Positions 13,303 to 24,530 of a stretch of 64,000 nucleotides of DNA are shown here, one piece after another. The stretch is taken from assembly GCA_963457665.1 (NCBI GenBank), contig OY735231.1, positions 32,927,702 through 32,991,701 on the forward strand, given 5' to 3'. Each line of letters starts with the position of its first letter. Within the stretch, counting starts at the first letter, position 1. The notes under the pieces were generated by a model that was not told the DNA's origin, did no database searches, and saw only the letters and a program-made list of their open reading frames with translations. The DNA is from Thysanoteuthis rhombus (taxonomy: Eukaryota > Mollusca > Cephalopoda > Oegopsida > Thysanoteuthidae). The position numbers and the translations under genes are program-made.

Positions 13303-13639
13303 ACATACACACACATGCGCGTATGTGATAGTGGGGTAGTTTGAGGGGGTGCAGGGGTGGGTGTAGTCATTTCCCCATAGCAAATTTTTCAACAATTTTT
13401 TTAGGTTCTCTAGTATGTATGATAAAGTCAAAGTTCATTAATTGTTTTATAGATATTTAAAAAGATATTAATACAATTATCACGTTTTTTAATTTTATTA
13501 TTATGTTCTGATTTTGAATACAATATAGATTTATGAGCCTATGGTAAAACATTTTTATAATTGTGTTTAGATTTCAAATAGATTATGTACTTCCTTTAAA
13601 ACTGTATCCTTCTTGTGTTTACATTTCAAGTACAAAGAC

Positions 13640-14466
13640 ACTGTCACTGAATAGAAACTGTCACATGACCAACAACTTTGGTAGCATGCCGCGTTGGGGT
13701 TGATCAATTAAAAAAATTGAAAGAAGAGTGATCAATGTATAGGTTACTTCTTTTGCCTTTTGTTTGGACTAAAAAGTCTGGATTTTCTTTGGAAATTACC
13801 CTCCCCCCTGAAAAAACTATTTTGATGAAGAATTTTCAGAAAATAAAGGCAACCATTTGCTTTTTAGACATAAGCAAAATGTTTCAACTTTCACCTCTGC
13901 TAGCTCAGTTGGTGGTGTTTCTAAATATGATGCATACATACATAGCCAGTTGCCCCGATCAACTTAAAAACTGAAGAAAACAGTTTTGCTTGACACTTTC
14001 TAAAAAGTCATATAGTTTAGTTCAGATCTATATATAAATTGATGTATGTTTGATGGAAAAACACTATTATCCATATACTTCAAGAGTTATATAAAAGTCA
14101 AAATTATTTTCTATTTTTTCTGCCTTGCTGTTCATACTACCAGTTGAGTTCTTATTTTTCTGCAATGCTCAAAATTCAGGAAAAGTTGCTCTTGGCTAAA
14201 TACAGGTATATTTCAGCTTCAAAATTTGACATTGAGCCATATTTATTGTTTATGATATTTCTTCATCCCAACACAATTATATATGAATCTAAGCCTGGTG
14301 AGGTAATTTGTGACAATAGAGTATGATGTCAGTCCAGAAAGTATCCAGCCATTTAATATTATCAAAAAAATAACCTACCTAAGGCAATGGCACCGTAGTT
14401 CCTTCAAGTATTCCCCTTGGGACCTCACACTGATCCCAACATCCATCCTACATCTAAAAACAATCT
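13640..14466 (+). repeat. Inverted duplication, left arm (contains R1 copy E and a mariner end)
   Basis: This arm matches the reverse complement of 17,199-17,950 over its length. It carries, in order: R1 copy E (13,640-14,005); a ~150-bp spacer with 'agtcatatagtttagtt'; a ~165-bp block from 'tctgcaatgc' to 'gaggtaattt'; and mariner 3'-end sequence. R1 copies E and G both lack the same internal ~50-bp 'gctggcac...' segment that other R1 copies have. They therefore descend from one duplicated block, not from two independent insertions. The two arms differ by a block of about 85 bp (the mariner TIR), which is present only here. Confidence 0.75.
14325..14466 (-). mobile_element. mariner-like element, 3' terminus
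   Basis: The TIR-like end 'cagtccagaaagtatccagc' is followed on the minus strand by the transposase C-terminus, VRSQGEYLKELRCHCLR and a stop. The same TIR type and C-terminus occur at 35,372 and 55,985 (minus) and 17,095 (plus). Only the end of the element remains. Confidence 0.7.
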
Positions 14467-14471
14467 TCGAT

Positions 14472-14818
14472 TCTCTTGCCTTTTGTTCGGGCAGTGACCT
14501 CTAGGAAGTCCAAATTTTCAAAAAATAGGCAGGCACGAAATAGTAATCAATTTAGTATCAACTTATGTTGCAAAATGAGAGCACCACTAAAAATTTATAG
14601 CGGGAGGATCTTTAAAAAATGAAAAAAAAAAGTTTTTTTGCAGATATAATAAGGAGTAAATGTTTAAATTTTCAGTCCTCCAGTACCCTCAGTGCGACCT
14701 GTATAAGTGATACATACATACGTACATACATACATACATAGCCAGCCAGACTGACTTGAAAATTGAAGAAACCGATGTTTCCAGTTTTGGTGATAGTTTA
14801 TGCTGAAGGTCTAATTGT
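14472..14818 (+). repeat. Interspersed repeat R1, copy F (5'-truncated)
   Basis: Starts inside R1 at 'gccttttgttcgggcagtga' and runs to 'ggtctaattgtggg'. It includes (CATA)n at about 14,712-14,740. The truncation point abuts the mariner terminus. Confidence 0.7.
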
Positions 14819-15654
14819 GGGATGTATTTTGAATTATTTGATATGTGCCCTGGTGCGCTTTTTATGTGCTTGCCTCGCACACACATTAAAACCTGGCCAC
14901 GCCTCTGACATATGTGCATAGCTGCATGCATGCACTCACACGTTCAAAGAGCAACATACGGTGCAAAATAAATTGATTACTGTTTTGACAACCTAGATCA
15001 TCTGCCAAAAGGTGTTGTCTTATGCATACACCAAGAGATATGTCTACTTGGCAAAGTGCCAATACATTATGAGCACTCAGGATGTATGCATCTAGAATAA
15101 CCGTAGACTTTCTTTGATCACAGACAACTCAAATTGCAACTACGCACAGGTTCTGAGAGGGGGGGTGCTACTGATGCATTGCACCAGGACCCGCAGGACC
15201 AAGGGGAGCTCGAGTATTTCTGAGAGGAGCTGAGTAACAAAACAATATATCAAGTGAATAGAGTGCGGCATGTGAAAGCGATACAGTAGATGAAAACAGG
15301 ATGGCTAAAGGATGAGGGTTTTTGCTAAGTGTGTGTATGGGGAATGTGAAAACTGCATTGCACTGCAGTATAAAATTCTTCTCCGAGGCCTTGCAATCAT
15401 GTGCTCACTTTTTCTAAGCCTTAATCTTATTTACACAATCCCTAACCTCTGGAGATTATTCCTTGCCTTTAGAATTAGATAATGACCCATTGGGCAACTA
15501 ATTAGTATTTTCTGCATTCTTCAAGTTAGTGCATTTCTGTGGCACCTTAATTAAATACCTCTGGTAACAGTGCACCGTTTCTGCTACTTAGTGGTCACAC
15601 ACAGATAAACAAAACCAGACTTTTAGTATAATATATCTATGAAACTTACATGGA
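14819..15654. other. Intergenic stretch, nothing recognised
   Basis: No gene or shared repeat recognised. Confidence 0.4.
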
Positions 15655-15990
15655 GCGCAGAGTGGCATAGTGGTTACTGGTATGGAAGACAGAATTCTTA
15701 TCACACTAATGCCTCTAGGAAAAGGATGAATTCAGCCCCCCCCCACCAGGTAAATAGCAGGGTAGTTGAAGCCCTTTAGCCCTGTAAGCAGTCCATATAA
15801 GAGACGGTTATAGATACAGAGAAAGAACTACAGCTTGGCAGTCCCGATAGCTGGTCCCAAGCCTGGATAAAGGAGGAATGTTGGATATAGGACAAGAAAC
15901 TCCACTCAGTAAAAACTCGATTGCTATTGAAAATGAAGCAGAGTAGTTGTGGCTCTATGCTTCATGAGGAGTCCGCATGAATAAACAAAG
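15655..15990 (+). mobile_element. Probable tRNA-derived SINE (~335 bp)
   Basis: Begins with a tRNA-like A box (AGTGGCATAGTGGTTACTGG), with a weak B-box-like sequence about 50 bases on (near 15,727). A long non-tRNA body follows and ends in 'gaagctctcttctctttcc'. The layout fits a SINE with a LINE-derived tail. There is no second copy in the window, so the boundaries are estimates. Confidence 0.5.
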
Positions 15991-16529
15991 AAGCTCTCTT
16001 CTCTTTCCCTACGTGAAATCATATTTTTTTAATGATAGAGTCATAATAAGGATTCAGGTTATACTCTGATTTACATCCTGGTTGTTTTGGTTGCAATATT
16101 TCTGCTGTTGAATGCTCCAGCCTTCTTCGGTCGTCTGTCATAGTTGGTAACCTTCTGGGAATATTGTAATGATTCAATCCACACACACCGTGTTCTCTCT
16201 TTCTGCTGTTCATGTAAGAGGATATCTCGTATCAGTCAATTCTTCCCACTTATGTCACTTGTCTGCCTCTTCTGCTGAACCAGAGTATGTAACTTTTTGG
16301 GCGCTACCCTACCCAAGGATTGAACTTCCGACCACCAGACAGGTTATCATATTCATTTACTAGGTCAGTGTATAATCATAATTTCTTATCTCGGAAATTC
16401 AGACAAAGATTTTAGATGATTGAGTAAAGTATCAGGTGGGTGTGCGATTGGATTCTTCTGTCCTAATGTAAAAAGACACAGCTGGCAGCTAAGCAGAAAT
16501 TGAAATAATTCTACCAATTCTTTTTTTTC
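15991..16529. other. Intergenic stretch, possible decayed SINE
   Basis: The only hint is a minus-strand B-box-like GGAAGTTCAATCC near 16,320 with a loose A-box-like word about 50 bases upstream on that strand. Nothing else recognised. Confidence 0.3.
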
Positions 16530-16620
16530 CTCATTTAGTTGAATAACCATAGCCACCATGTGCGTGTGTTGGTGTGTTCCAGAGCTCCTGGTCATACCAT
16601 TTCCATAACGTGGTTCAGTC
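16530..16620 (+). repeat. Interspersed repeat R4, partial copy
   Basis: Shares 'accatagccaccat', 'gtgtgttccag' and 'ctggtcataccattt' with the R4 copies at 20,455 and 32,165. Confidence 0.5.
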
Positions 16621-16841
16621 TATAGCTTATCACTCCAGTTTTATAACTGGTTCACCATACAAGACATTGCAGTTAATCAGTAAGGATTTTCAAATATTTA
16701 GCATGAACTGAAAAAAATATCTTTGAAATGATGTCAATATGCTTTTCATACGTTTTGTGAAATCCTTTATATTTTATTTAATTAGATAAGCCGTCCAGGA
16801 GGATATAATAGCAACCGTTGTCGCCTCTTATCTGCGTGCGT

Positions 16842-17022
16842 CTCCACATGCACACTTGTTTTGCAACCAGTGCACACAGGATTTCAAATTAGGTAGTTAG
16901 CCTACTGAGTTTTTATAGGAGAAACATTGATTTACTATGCGTGCACACTTTTGCCACTTGAAAAAATTTGCGCCTAATAAGATTTTTGTGCACACTGACA
17001 ACAAAAATTAGAGGGAACATTG
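16842..17022. mobile_element. hAT-like non-autonomous element, copy 2 (left end lost)
   Basis: Matches 4,008-4,247 through 'gttttgcaaccagtgcac' and 'aagatttttgtgcacactga', and ends with the same gggaacattg terminus. The left inverted terminus is not recognisable. Confidence 0.5.
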
Positions 17023-17094
17023 GTGTCAATTGCCAAATCAAAATTAGATTAGTTACACTAACATACAAATGTTAATGAATTTACAACCTTTCAA

Positions 17095-17240
17095 TTAATC
17101 TCTCTGTGATTTCTGGCTTTTCTAAAAGAAATTTCAGACTGTGGATGAGATTAAGGGGAATGTGACAAAGCAACTAATGGCCATCCTGAGAAAGGACTCA
17201 GAAGACTATTTTAAAAAGAAGGATAGATGTTGGAGTGAGT
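17095..17240 (+). mobile_element. mariner-like transposase, C-terminal fragment
   Basis: Plus-strand translation reads LCDFWLF, then FQTVDEIKGNVTKQLMAILR and KDSEDYFKKKDRCWSECE. It matches the C-terminal region after the PDLAPxDF block of the same mariner family as at 14,325, 35,372 and 55,985. One stop lies between the first two blocks. The 3' part overlaps the inverted-duplication arm that starts at 17,199. Confidence 0.8.
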
Positions 17241-17950
17241 GTGAGGTTCCAAATTACCTTACTAGCCACAGATTCATAAATAATAATGTTGGGATGAAAA
17301 AAACATTGTTTACAATAAATACGGCTCAATGTCAAACTATAAAGCTGGAATACACCTGTATTTAGCCATGAACAACTTTTCCTAAATTTAGGGCATTGCA
17401 GAAAATAAAAACTCAACTAAAAGTAGGAACAGCAAAGCAGAAGAGATATATTTTCACAAAGAATTTCGTTTTTTATATAGTTCATGAAATTTATGGACAA
17501 TAATATTCTTCCATCAAGTGCACATAGATTAATAAATAGATCTAAACTAAACTGTATGACTTATTAGAAACTGTTTATGTAGGTTTCTTGAGTTTTTCAG
17601 TTGGTCTGGCTATGTATGTATGTATGTATATATATATATATATATATGTCACACATTGAGACACTACCAACGGAGCTAGACAATATACCAATTTAAAGGT
17701 TTTACTTATTATGTCTAAAAAAAATGGTTTTCTTTGTATTTTAAAAAATTCCCCATCCAAATAGTTTTCTAAGGCGGGTGGTGGGGGTCAGTTTGCAAAG
17801 AAAATTCAGACTTTTTTGTGTTTTACTGCCAAATAAAAGATTAGAGATGTGACTTATTCATTGATCACCCTTTTTCCAATTCTTTAAATGATTACCCCCA
17901 GTATAGCATGCTGCCAAAAGATGTTGATCACATGATGGTTCTAAAAATTG
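17199..17950 (-). repeat. Inverted duplication, right arm (contains R1 copy G)
   Basis: Reverse-complement partner of 13,640-14,466. R1 copy G occupies 17,565-17,945 and contains a (TATG)n/(TA)n run at 17,612-17,648. The arms are about 2.7 kb apart. The many substitutions and small indels between them make this an old event. Confidence 0.75.
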
Positions 17951-18081
17951 TAGCTAAATCCAGGACAGACTCCAATATGTCAAACTGAAGGGAATCTATT
18001 GAGGGAAAATTTTCTCCTCTCTGTTTGGTTGAATTCTAGAGAAATTCCTCATTATGAATGGCTCGAACCTGCACAAACTGT

Positions 18082-18266
18082 TACAGGCCTCCCAATCATA
18101 ACCATGTTATAGCATGGTCTGTATCATATGACTGAATAATGGGCTCAAAAATATCAATCTAGCTCTAAAATAGCTGGAATTGGCTTCAAAATAGCTGAAT
18201 TGATCATGGTTTGGTTATAATGAGCTTAGACTCCTAACACTTGCATTATAATGAGGGATGCCTGTA
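18082..18266. mobile_element. pogo/Tigger-like MITE, copy 1
   Basis: The ends TACAGGCCTCCC and, on the other strand, TACAGGCATCCC form a 12-base terminal inverted repeat with TA at each edge, fitting a Tc1/mariner-superfamily TA target. The interior has 'cataaccatgttatagc' and 'ataatgag' words like pogo/Tigger ends, and an 'aatagctga' block shared with 26,322-26,498. About 185 bp, no coding capacity. Confidence 0.6.
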
Positions 18267-19204
18267 CTGTGTAATGCTACAGTGAACAACTGACTTATTT
18301 GACTGATGCATTGAAAAAGTAACAACTTTTCCCTGGGCAAAGAGATCAACCAGTGTTTTTGCCGCACGATAACATTAGTTCTCATGTTGCAAATGTAATT
18401 CAGTAAATGATCATGGAACTGAAATAAAAAACTTTTCCACATGCAGTCTCCAGTTTTATCACCTTCAGACCATAATTTGTTTTTACGTGTTGAAACTCTT
18501 CAAACCAGCATTCTGTGGTGTGGTGCATTCCTTCTGACACATTTTGAATCTACCACCAGGTGCAAATAATGATGCAAGTGCTAAACAGGATAAGCAATGT
18601 ATACTTGAAAAGGTAGAGTTACTAGAAAAATCAAACGAAGGAACTTCTGAGAAGAGTTCATGTTGATACTGTGGCGTTGGATTGTCTACTGTGTACGATT
18701 TGAAGAAGCAAAAAGAGCTAATTTTTGAGTTTTTTGTTTAAAGAATGGGTCTTAAAGGACAATTTCTGTAATCCAGCATTTTCCATAATCTGGTAATGGC
18801 CCCCAAAAATGTTCAACCTTTGTAACACTTCTGGTCAAGTTAATAATTTTTACATATTCAAGATATTGGACATTTACTAAAAAATTCATCAAATCGAAAC
18901 CAGAATAGTTCTTTTGCAATACAATACACAACCAGGGGCATAGGTGAGGGATGGGGGTTAGGGGTGGGGATGATTAAAAAAAGTTCATGAATATTAATTC
19001 ACCTACTCCTTTTCTACAAACATACTATAACAAATTTCAGTAGATGTTGTAGAGGGGCCTCTTATGGAGCCAAGCCCACCAGGGCCCTAAATCCTCAGTT
19101 ACAACTCTGTTTATAATTTAGTTGAAATGAGGTGTGAAGTGTGAAGACAGAAAGCCAGGAGGAAAATATATTGGTGACTGGATGAAGATGCTATGAATTT
19201 GTTT
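18267..19204. other. Intergenic stretch, nothing firm
   Basis: No gene recognised. A 'ctgtaatccagcattttcc' word near 18,765 resembles DNA-transposon ends but has no partner. Confidence 0.35.
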
Positions 19205-19585
19205 TAATACAATACAAACCTAACTAAAAGACTGACCTGCAAACTGAGAAGCATACAACATGCACATGAAAGAATCATGCTCAACCTCACATGGAGAGAT
19301 CACAAGACAGCTCAATATAGCAGGGAGAAAACAGGAGTCTGCGACATCATTGAATCCATTCGAAAAAACAAATGGTAATGGGCTGATCATGTTGCAAGAA
19401 TGGCAGACAACCGATGGACATCACGGCTCACAATATGGATCCCTAGAGATCATATGCAAGATGGAGAAACAAACTAGACAAATTCAGAAAGTATTGGCCA
19501 ATGATAAAGAGGTGAGGTGAATCCTGAGGAAGGTCTATGTCCAATGATGGACGTTAAAACACAGATGATGTTGATGATGACTATT
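19205..19585 (+). mobile_element. RTE-clade LINE, 3' end fragment
   Basis: Reads LTKRLTCKLRSIQHAHERIM, LNLTWRDHKTAQYSREKTGV, then CDIIESIRKNKW and HVARMADNRWTSRLTIWIPR, and ends with a degenerate GEGLCPM tail and a (GATGTTGATGATGA) tract. It begins further upstream in the protein than the other fragments. An internal deletion removes most of the RWRDELDKF block. Confidence 0.8.
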
Positions 19586-19794
19586 TTTCCGCCAATTCAT
19601 TACTTAGCACAGATATGGGCGTCCACTGTCATTTTACCAGGGAAGGGCAAAAAGGATATATTCCAGGGTTGGAGATGAAAGTATATATATCCAGAGGTTG
19701 AGAGCAAGATGTATTCAGATGTTGGTTGTCAGGTAAAAGACTTTGGGAGAGCCAAAGATGTGACTTATTTCAAGTGGTCACTATTTAACTCTGA

Positions 19795-19885
19795 TACTCT
19801 GCTTCTATAAGGTTCAACCTTCAAGCTCCTCCTTGGTATGAAGACCTAATCTAGGGGGGGGCTAATGCCCTGTTTGCACCACCCA
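19795..19885 (+). repeat. Interspersed repeat R2, copy 2 (diverged)
   Basis: Weak match to 125-245 around 'aaccttcaagctcctccttg' and 'gaagacctaatcta'. Confidence 0.35.
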
Positions 19886-20454
19886 GACATGTAAACAGCT
19901 GCATTTTTTGCCACAGTTTTTTGCATTGTTAAGTACTTTCGAAGATGTTGTCACAAGTGGAATGCATCAAGCCTATCTTTATGATAATAAAAATTTGTGA
20001 GATGTAACACACTTAATCTCAAATCTGCTACTTCCACATTGTCAAAATGCTACCACCAGTCGAATTACACATACAAAATTTATTATCTGAAAAGATAATG
20101 TGTAACAAGAGCCCCAATGACTTATGAATATGTCACGTGCACTGATTGATATTGGGAGCACTTTTGTCTGTTGGTAACTTGAAAAAAACATACAAACAAA
20201 AACAACAAAAACCTACTTCAATAAGAAGTGTAATTAATGTGTGTGTTGAATTTTCTCTATCGATTTCTCTTCTTTATTCATGATTGATTTTTATTTTACT
20301 TCATCTAACAATAGTTCTTTGCTCCCATCAACAAAAACACCAGGTTTGTGTGAAGAAATAAGGAAGTCAAATTCAAGGGAAGAAAGTGAATTAGAGTAAT
20401 TTTCTCATTTGCTTTGTAATTTTCATTTCAAAGAAGATTTCTTTTTCAGTGTTG
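19886..20454. other. Intergenic stretch, nothing recognised
   Basis: No gene or repeat recognised. Confidence 0.4.
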
Positions 20455-20800
20455 ATTGATCAACCGTAGCCACCAAAGGATTATAAGGGTTCTATCCCTT
20501 CTTATATGTGTGTGTTTGTGTGTTCCAGCACTTCTGGTCATGCTGTTTTGTCTACAGACATAAAAGTTGACATCAGTACTCCACTAGGCACCATCTAAGA
20601 AAATGCTTTTTTTGATTTTTGGAAAAAAAGTTCTTTTTTTTACTTTTTGGGGCTTTGTATTGACAGGTTTATCATTAACATCTAGATTCTCCAGAATACT
20701 AAAAAAAAACCCCCAAAAATCTAGATTCTGAAGATGTTTTTTTTCACCCTATCTCAGATGTTTTTCAGTGGGAAATATCAGTGATGTCATAAATAGGATT
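20455..20800 (+). repeat. Interspersed repeat R4, fullest copy
   Basis: Runs from 'gattgatcaaccgtagccac' through 'gtgtgttccagcacttctgg', 'tctacagac' and 'actccactaggcaccatc' to 'tatcagtgatgtcataaa'. The copy at 32,165-32,465 is its reverse complement over the whole length and has the same two ends. Non-coding. Class unknown. Confidence 0.65.
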
Positions 20801-20974
20801 TATTCTGACCATATTTATTCTTTGATGGAATTTTTTTTACAAGACTTCAAATTCTAATGCTACAGTTGTTCAATTATTGACTGTCGTGGCGAGTCTCAAT
20901 ATATTTCATTCTTTTAAAATAGAATCGAAACCAAGGTATTAGCAATATTTTGTCTTTGAATAAAAGCAACTAAC

Positions 20975-21085
20975 ATGGACGTCAGCTGGGGATGGATGCC
21001 CCATTGACCCCTCCACCTGGATCAGACCTTCTCACCAAAGGCAAGAGGTTTGAAAGTTGGAACCCCATAGTCAATAAACGATAAT
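20975..21085 (-). repeat. Interspersed repeat R2, copy 3
   Basis: Reverse complement of the copy at 125-245 ('gatcagaccttctcacc', 'ccccatagtcaataaac'). Confidence 0.55.
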
Positions 21086-21183
21086 GGTGCTGTACAAATG
21101 TTTTATGAATCCCCAACAATATTCTCAGATAAAAAGACTGTTATATTTGTTGGTGCTCACTCCATCATGTCAACCATCTGGAT

Positions 21184-21500
21184 CATGCAATTGGTCATAT
21201 TTGCTAGAAGGGTATTCTGAAGATACCCTTCTTGTCACCCTACCTGGAGGTATATGCCCCACTGCCCCCAAAAGAAAATCATTTTAATCCATTTCAAAAC
21301 TGAATATAGAAAACACCAATTTCATGCAATTGGTCATATTTGCTTATACTAAAAACGGTGGGTGGAATGCTTATCAGGTATCAGTGTTGCCACTAGAAGG
21401 GTATTCTGAATATACCCTTCTTGTCACCCTACCTGGAGGTATATGCCCCCCTACCCCCCCAAAAGAAAATCATTTTAATCCATTTCAAAACCGAGTTTAT
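21184..21500 (+). repeat. Local tandem duplication (~120-bp unit plus 49-bp difference)
   Basis: The block 21,204-21,300 ('ctagaagggtattctga...', 'cctggaggtatatgcccc', 'aaagaaaatcattttaatcc') recurs at 21,393-21,490, 189 bases on. The word 'catgcaattggtcatatttg' just before it recurs only 140 bases on. The second unit therefore carries 49 bases that the first lacks. The unit holds a short palindrome GGGTAT...ATACCC. Two overlapping open frames over it are by-products. Confidence 0.8.
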
Positions 21501-22199
21501 AAAACACAAACTTCAGTAAATGTTCAAAAGTTGAGTGATTTCTCCCATTCTCAGATTGATACATTGAAAAACGAGATCTGTATTAATGGATACTGTAGTC
21601 CACACATCTCTCTCTCTCTTTGCGCTGCCTTCCGTGAAAGAATCTAAAAATAATTCTCCTAATTGCTTAAAGTGTTTAATTCTAATGCGTTATGGGGCAT
21701 ATTGCAGTTTCCAGTAATGACGATCTGAAATAGAGGTTGGAGCGTCTCGTTTAATTTTATTCCATACTGCATGACTTTCCGATTATGTCGCAAGATGGCT
21801 AAAAAGGCAACTAACTTTTTCCTTGATGTTACTCAGGCAAACGACGAAAGAATTGAAAAACAATCATAAAATGTAAAATAAAACAATTAACTACGTGCAG
21901 TTATATTCGTATACATGACTGCAGTTAATATTCGTAATTTACATATTGCATATTTTCCGAGTTTCGCAAATTTCTTCTTTAAATGCTTCCTGGGTGCACC
22001 TTGAGGCAAGAGTTTAAGGCCTCTAGGGATAAGTCTCTGATTTAGATTTATTTACGCAAGAGCAAAAATAGAGACAGAGAGAAAAATAAGGCCCTACATT
22101 AATGTCCGTTATTCATAGTAGTCCTTAAAAGACATATGGTATGGTTAGAGTCATAATAAAATATAATGAGTGCGCTGTGGATATTAAAAAGGCTGTAAA
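21501..22199. other. Unique-looking upstream flank of PDIA5
   Basis: No repeat shared with the rest of the window and no gene. May include distal promoter sequence. Confidence 0.4.
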
Positions 22200-22664
22200 A
22201 CTAATGTACACGTGTAAAATAAGGCGAAAAAACCAGTTGAGTGCTGCCCGATTCCCGCAATATGACGTGTCACTATAATGCGCCTGCGCCCCTAAACGTG
22301 GCGCCTTGTCCTCGTATCGACTCTTCAATTCTCTTTCTCACACGTGTGTGACTCCCTCCGTCTATCTCCGATTCTCTCTCTCTGCCCCTCTCTATGTGGA
22401 TGTACAGGATAGATTACAACTACTACTACCACTGAATGTAGATCGACAGCCAAAAGGGACATTGGCTGCCGGCCGTTAACAAGCAAAAACAAACACGACA
22501 ACACTGTAGTAGTAGTAGATAAAGTAGTGGTAGTGGTGGTGGGTTTCTTTTATTTTTTTACCCCCCCGGAATCCAAAAAGGCAATAGCAGTGCCGAGTGA
22601 TATATTTTGCCATCATCATCACCAACCACTGCTTGCTTTCTTTTTTGTTTCTACCTTCTTCAAC
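22200..22664 (+). promoter_or_regulatory. Promoter and 5'UTR region of PDIA5, with a UPRE-like site
   Basis: CpG density rises sharply around 22,240-22,330 against an AT-rich background. TGACGTG at 22,263-22,269 matches the core of the unfolded-protein-response element bound by XBP1/ATF6, the factors known to induce many PDI genes. A GC-rich CGCCTGCGCCCC word (NRF1/SP-like) follows at 22,281, and aacgtggcgcc at 22,295. No TATA box is evident at a fixed place, so a CpG-type, dispersed start is likely. The transcription start cannot be set from sequence alone. A 5'UTR of roughly 200-350 bases is inferred. Confidence 0.5.
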
Positions 22665-22727
22665 ATGGCAGCGGACAATTCGTCTAATACACGCTCAATT
22701 CTTCTTTCATTTCTTGTCTTGATGGCG
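22665..22727 (+). CDS. PDIA5: PDIA5 exon 1 (coding part)
   Basis: 21 codons, MAADNSSNTRSILLSFLVLM plus A, ending in phase 0 at a strong donor, gtgagtaa. It encodes the n- and most of the h-region of the signal peptide. The frame stays open upstream to 22,527, but no in-frame ATG lies there, so this ATG (caacATGG context) is the start. Confidence 0.9.
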
Positions 22728-24479
22728 GTGAGTAACTTAAAATTAGTCTCTCGAAGTAGTAGTCTGGATATTTTTCCTTTTCTTTTTGAAATCGTTCTGC
22801 TTTGAAGGAGAGATTTTTTTTCGATCGTCTCATATTCCCGAAACGAAAGAAAGACGGCCACTCGGGAAACTTTTGACACGATGCTTACAGGTTGAGCTCA
22901 ATTATAAAGGAGGGGACTGAAGACCAAGAGATCTGAGGTTCCATCCTTCGTATCGTCCCGAACAAGTTCATTATCAAAAAGCATAAAAATATTTAAAAAA
23001 AAAGAGAAACTTCCTTATTTCAAAGAGGACAAAAATATTATTCGTCTTTCATGCATCCAATGTAGTATCATTCGCTTAATGCAAAATCTAGAATTTGCGT
23101 GGGGTGCTCAGTATCGGTATGTGTGTGTGTATATATATATGTATACGTATATGCTCGCACAAAGAATTTGTAAATGTTGTTAAAAAAAGGACCTTCAGGG
23201 CAGGAACAGAACAACATTGAAATTATCTTGGTCATTTGAACTAAAAATAACCAACTTTTGACCCAGACTGTCTAACCCACCCCAAGTGTGACGATTTGAA
23301 AATATTTTTAGAACGGTCGTGAAAAGTTCCGAGGAAGGGACTTTAATCGTATTTTCCATGAAGATCGTTCTGAATTTAACATTACTTGACACATTTCCTT
23401 GTTGTTACTTATTTTAAAAAGAAATCTTGACCGTTTGAAATTTAACAACCAGATACCCACCTTTTATTTCAACTTTTTAAAATGACCCTCGGCTAGAACT
23501 TACAAGCCCTCTCTCACTATCACTTACTTGAACTACTAATAGTCACTTACTAGCTTAACTTTTCTTCAGTCACTGTTACTTATTGTCAGTTGTGCCTTGT
23601 GGGTTAGCAAATTAGTCATTTCTTAGCTTTATCACTTAAGGTTACCAACTAAATAAGAAAAGTTATCTATGGTTTGCCACTTGTCAACTGTCAAGTTCCC
23701 CCCAAAAGTTTCTCTTGGCGATCGTTAAGAAGGAACAATTGCTTGTTATTTATTCAATTTTCTTAGATTAGTTGACACAGGGTGTTATCAGCTGAAATAA
23801 AATTTAGGAGAAATGAACTGAAGTGCCTGGTAAATGTTCCTCTGTTATACTGATAAGCTTATAATATGATTTAAAAAAAGAAGAAAAAGTTCAATACGTT
23901 ATCACAACTTGAATTAGTATTAATGTATTTTTAATGTAAATTGTATAATGGAGATGCCCATTGGGACATATTAATTTGATAAATAAAGACAACAGTCAAA
24001 ATTCATCAGAAGAAAAAATAAATCTTTTCAGTCAATTCGTGAATTCAAATTTAACGAAATCTTTGTAAAAACAGATTTTTCTTCAACTGAATCTTCCGGG
24101 TATATTAATCTATTTCCAGGACAACTCAATAATTGCTTAATCTATATTATTGACTGTTTTTGCTCGTCTGTGAACAGAAGCTAATCGTTCGTCTTTAATC
24201 TTTATCTCAGATATCCCGTCTTCGTCACTGAGGAAATAACCCGTTTTGAGCTCCGAATAGTAGTTTTATTTTCACAGAAAAACATGTCTTGGGAGTGTTC
24301 GTTGGTTATTTGCTATATTTACTTTGAGAATTCGATTAAGTGTAGATGTTACCCTTGTTTTTATTCTATTGGATCGCTGAAATAGAGAAATAATTCATAG
24401 TTTGAAACATCCTTTTAATTCTATGGACGGGTTAACTAAAACCGTTCGTATGCTTTCCATAGAATTCAGTAACTAGTTG

Positions 24480-24530
<51 letters not shown>

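Noticed and set aside
22527-22664. N-terminal extension of PDIA5 exon 1
   Set aside because: The frame is open but has no in-frame ATG. The ATG at 22,665 has a good context and gives a proper signal peptide.
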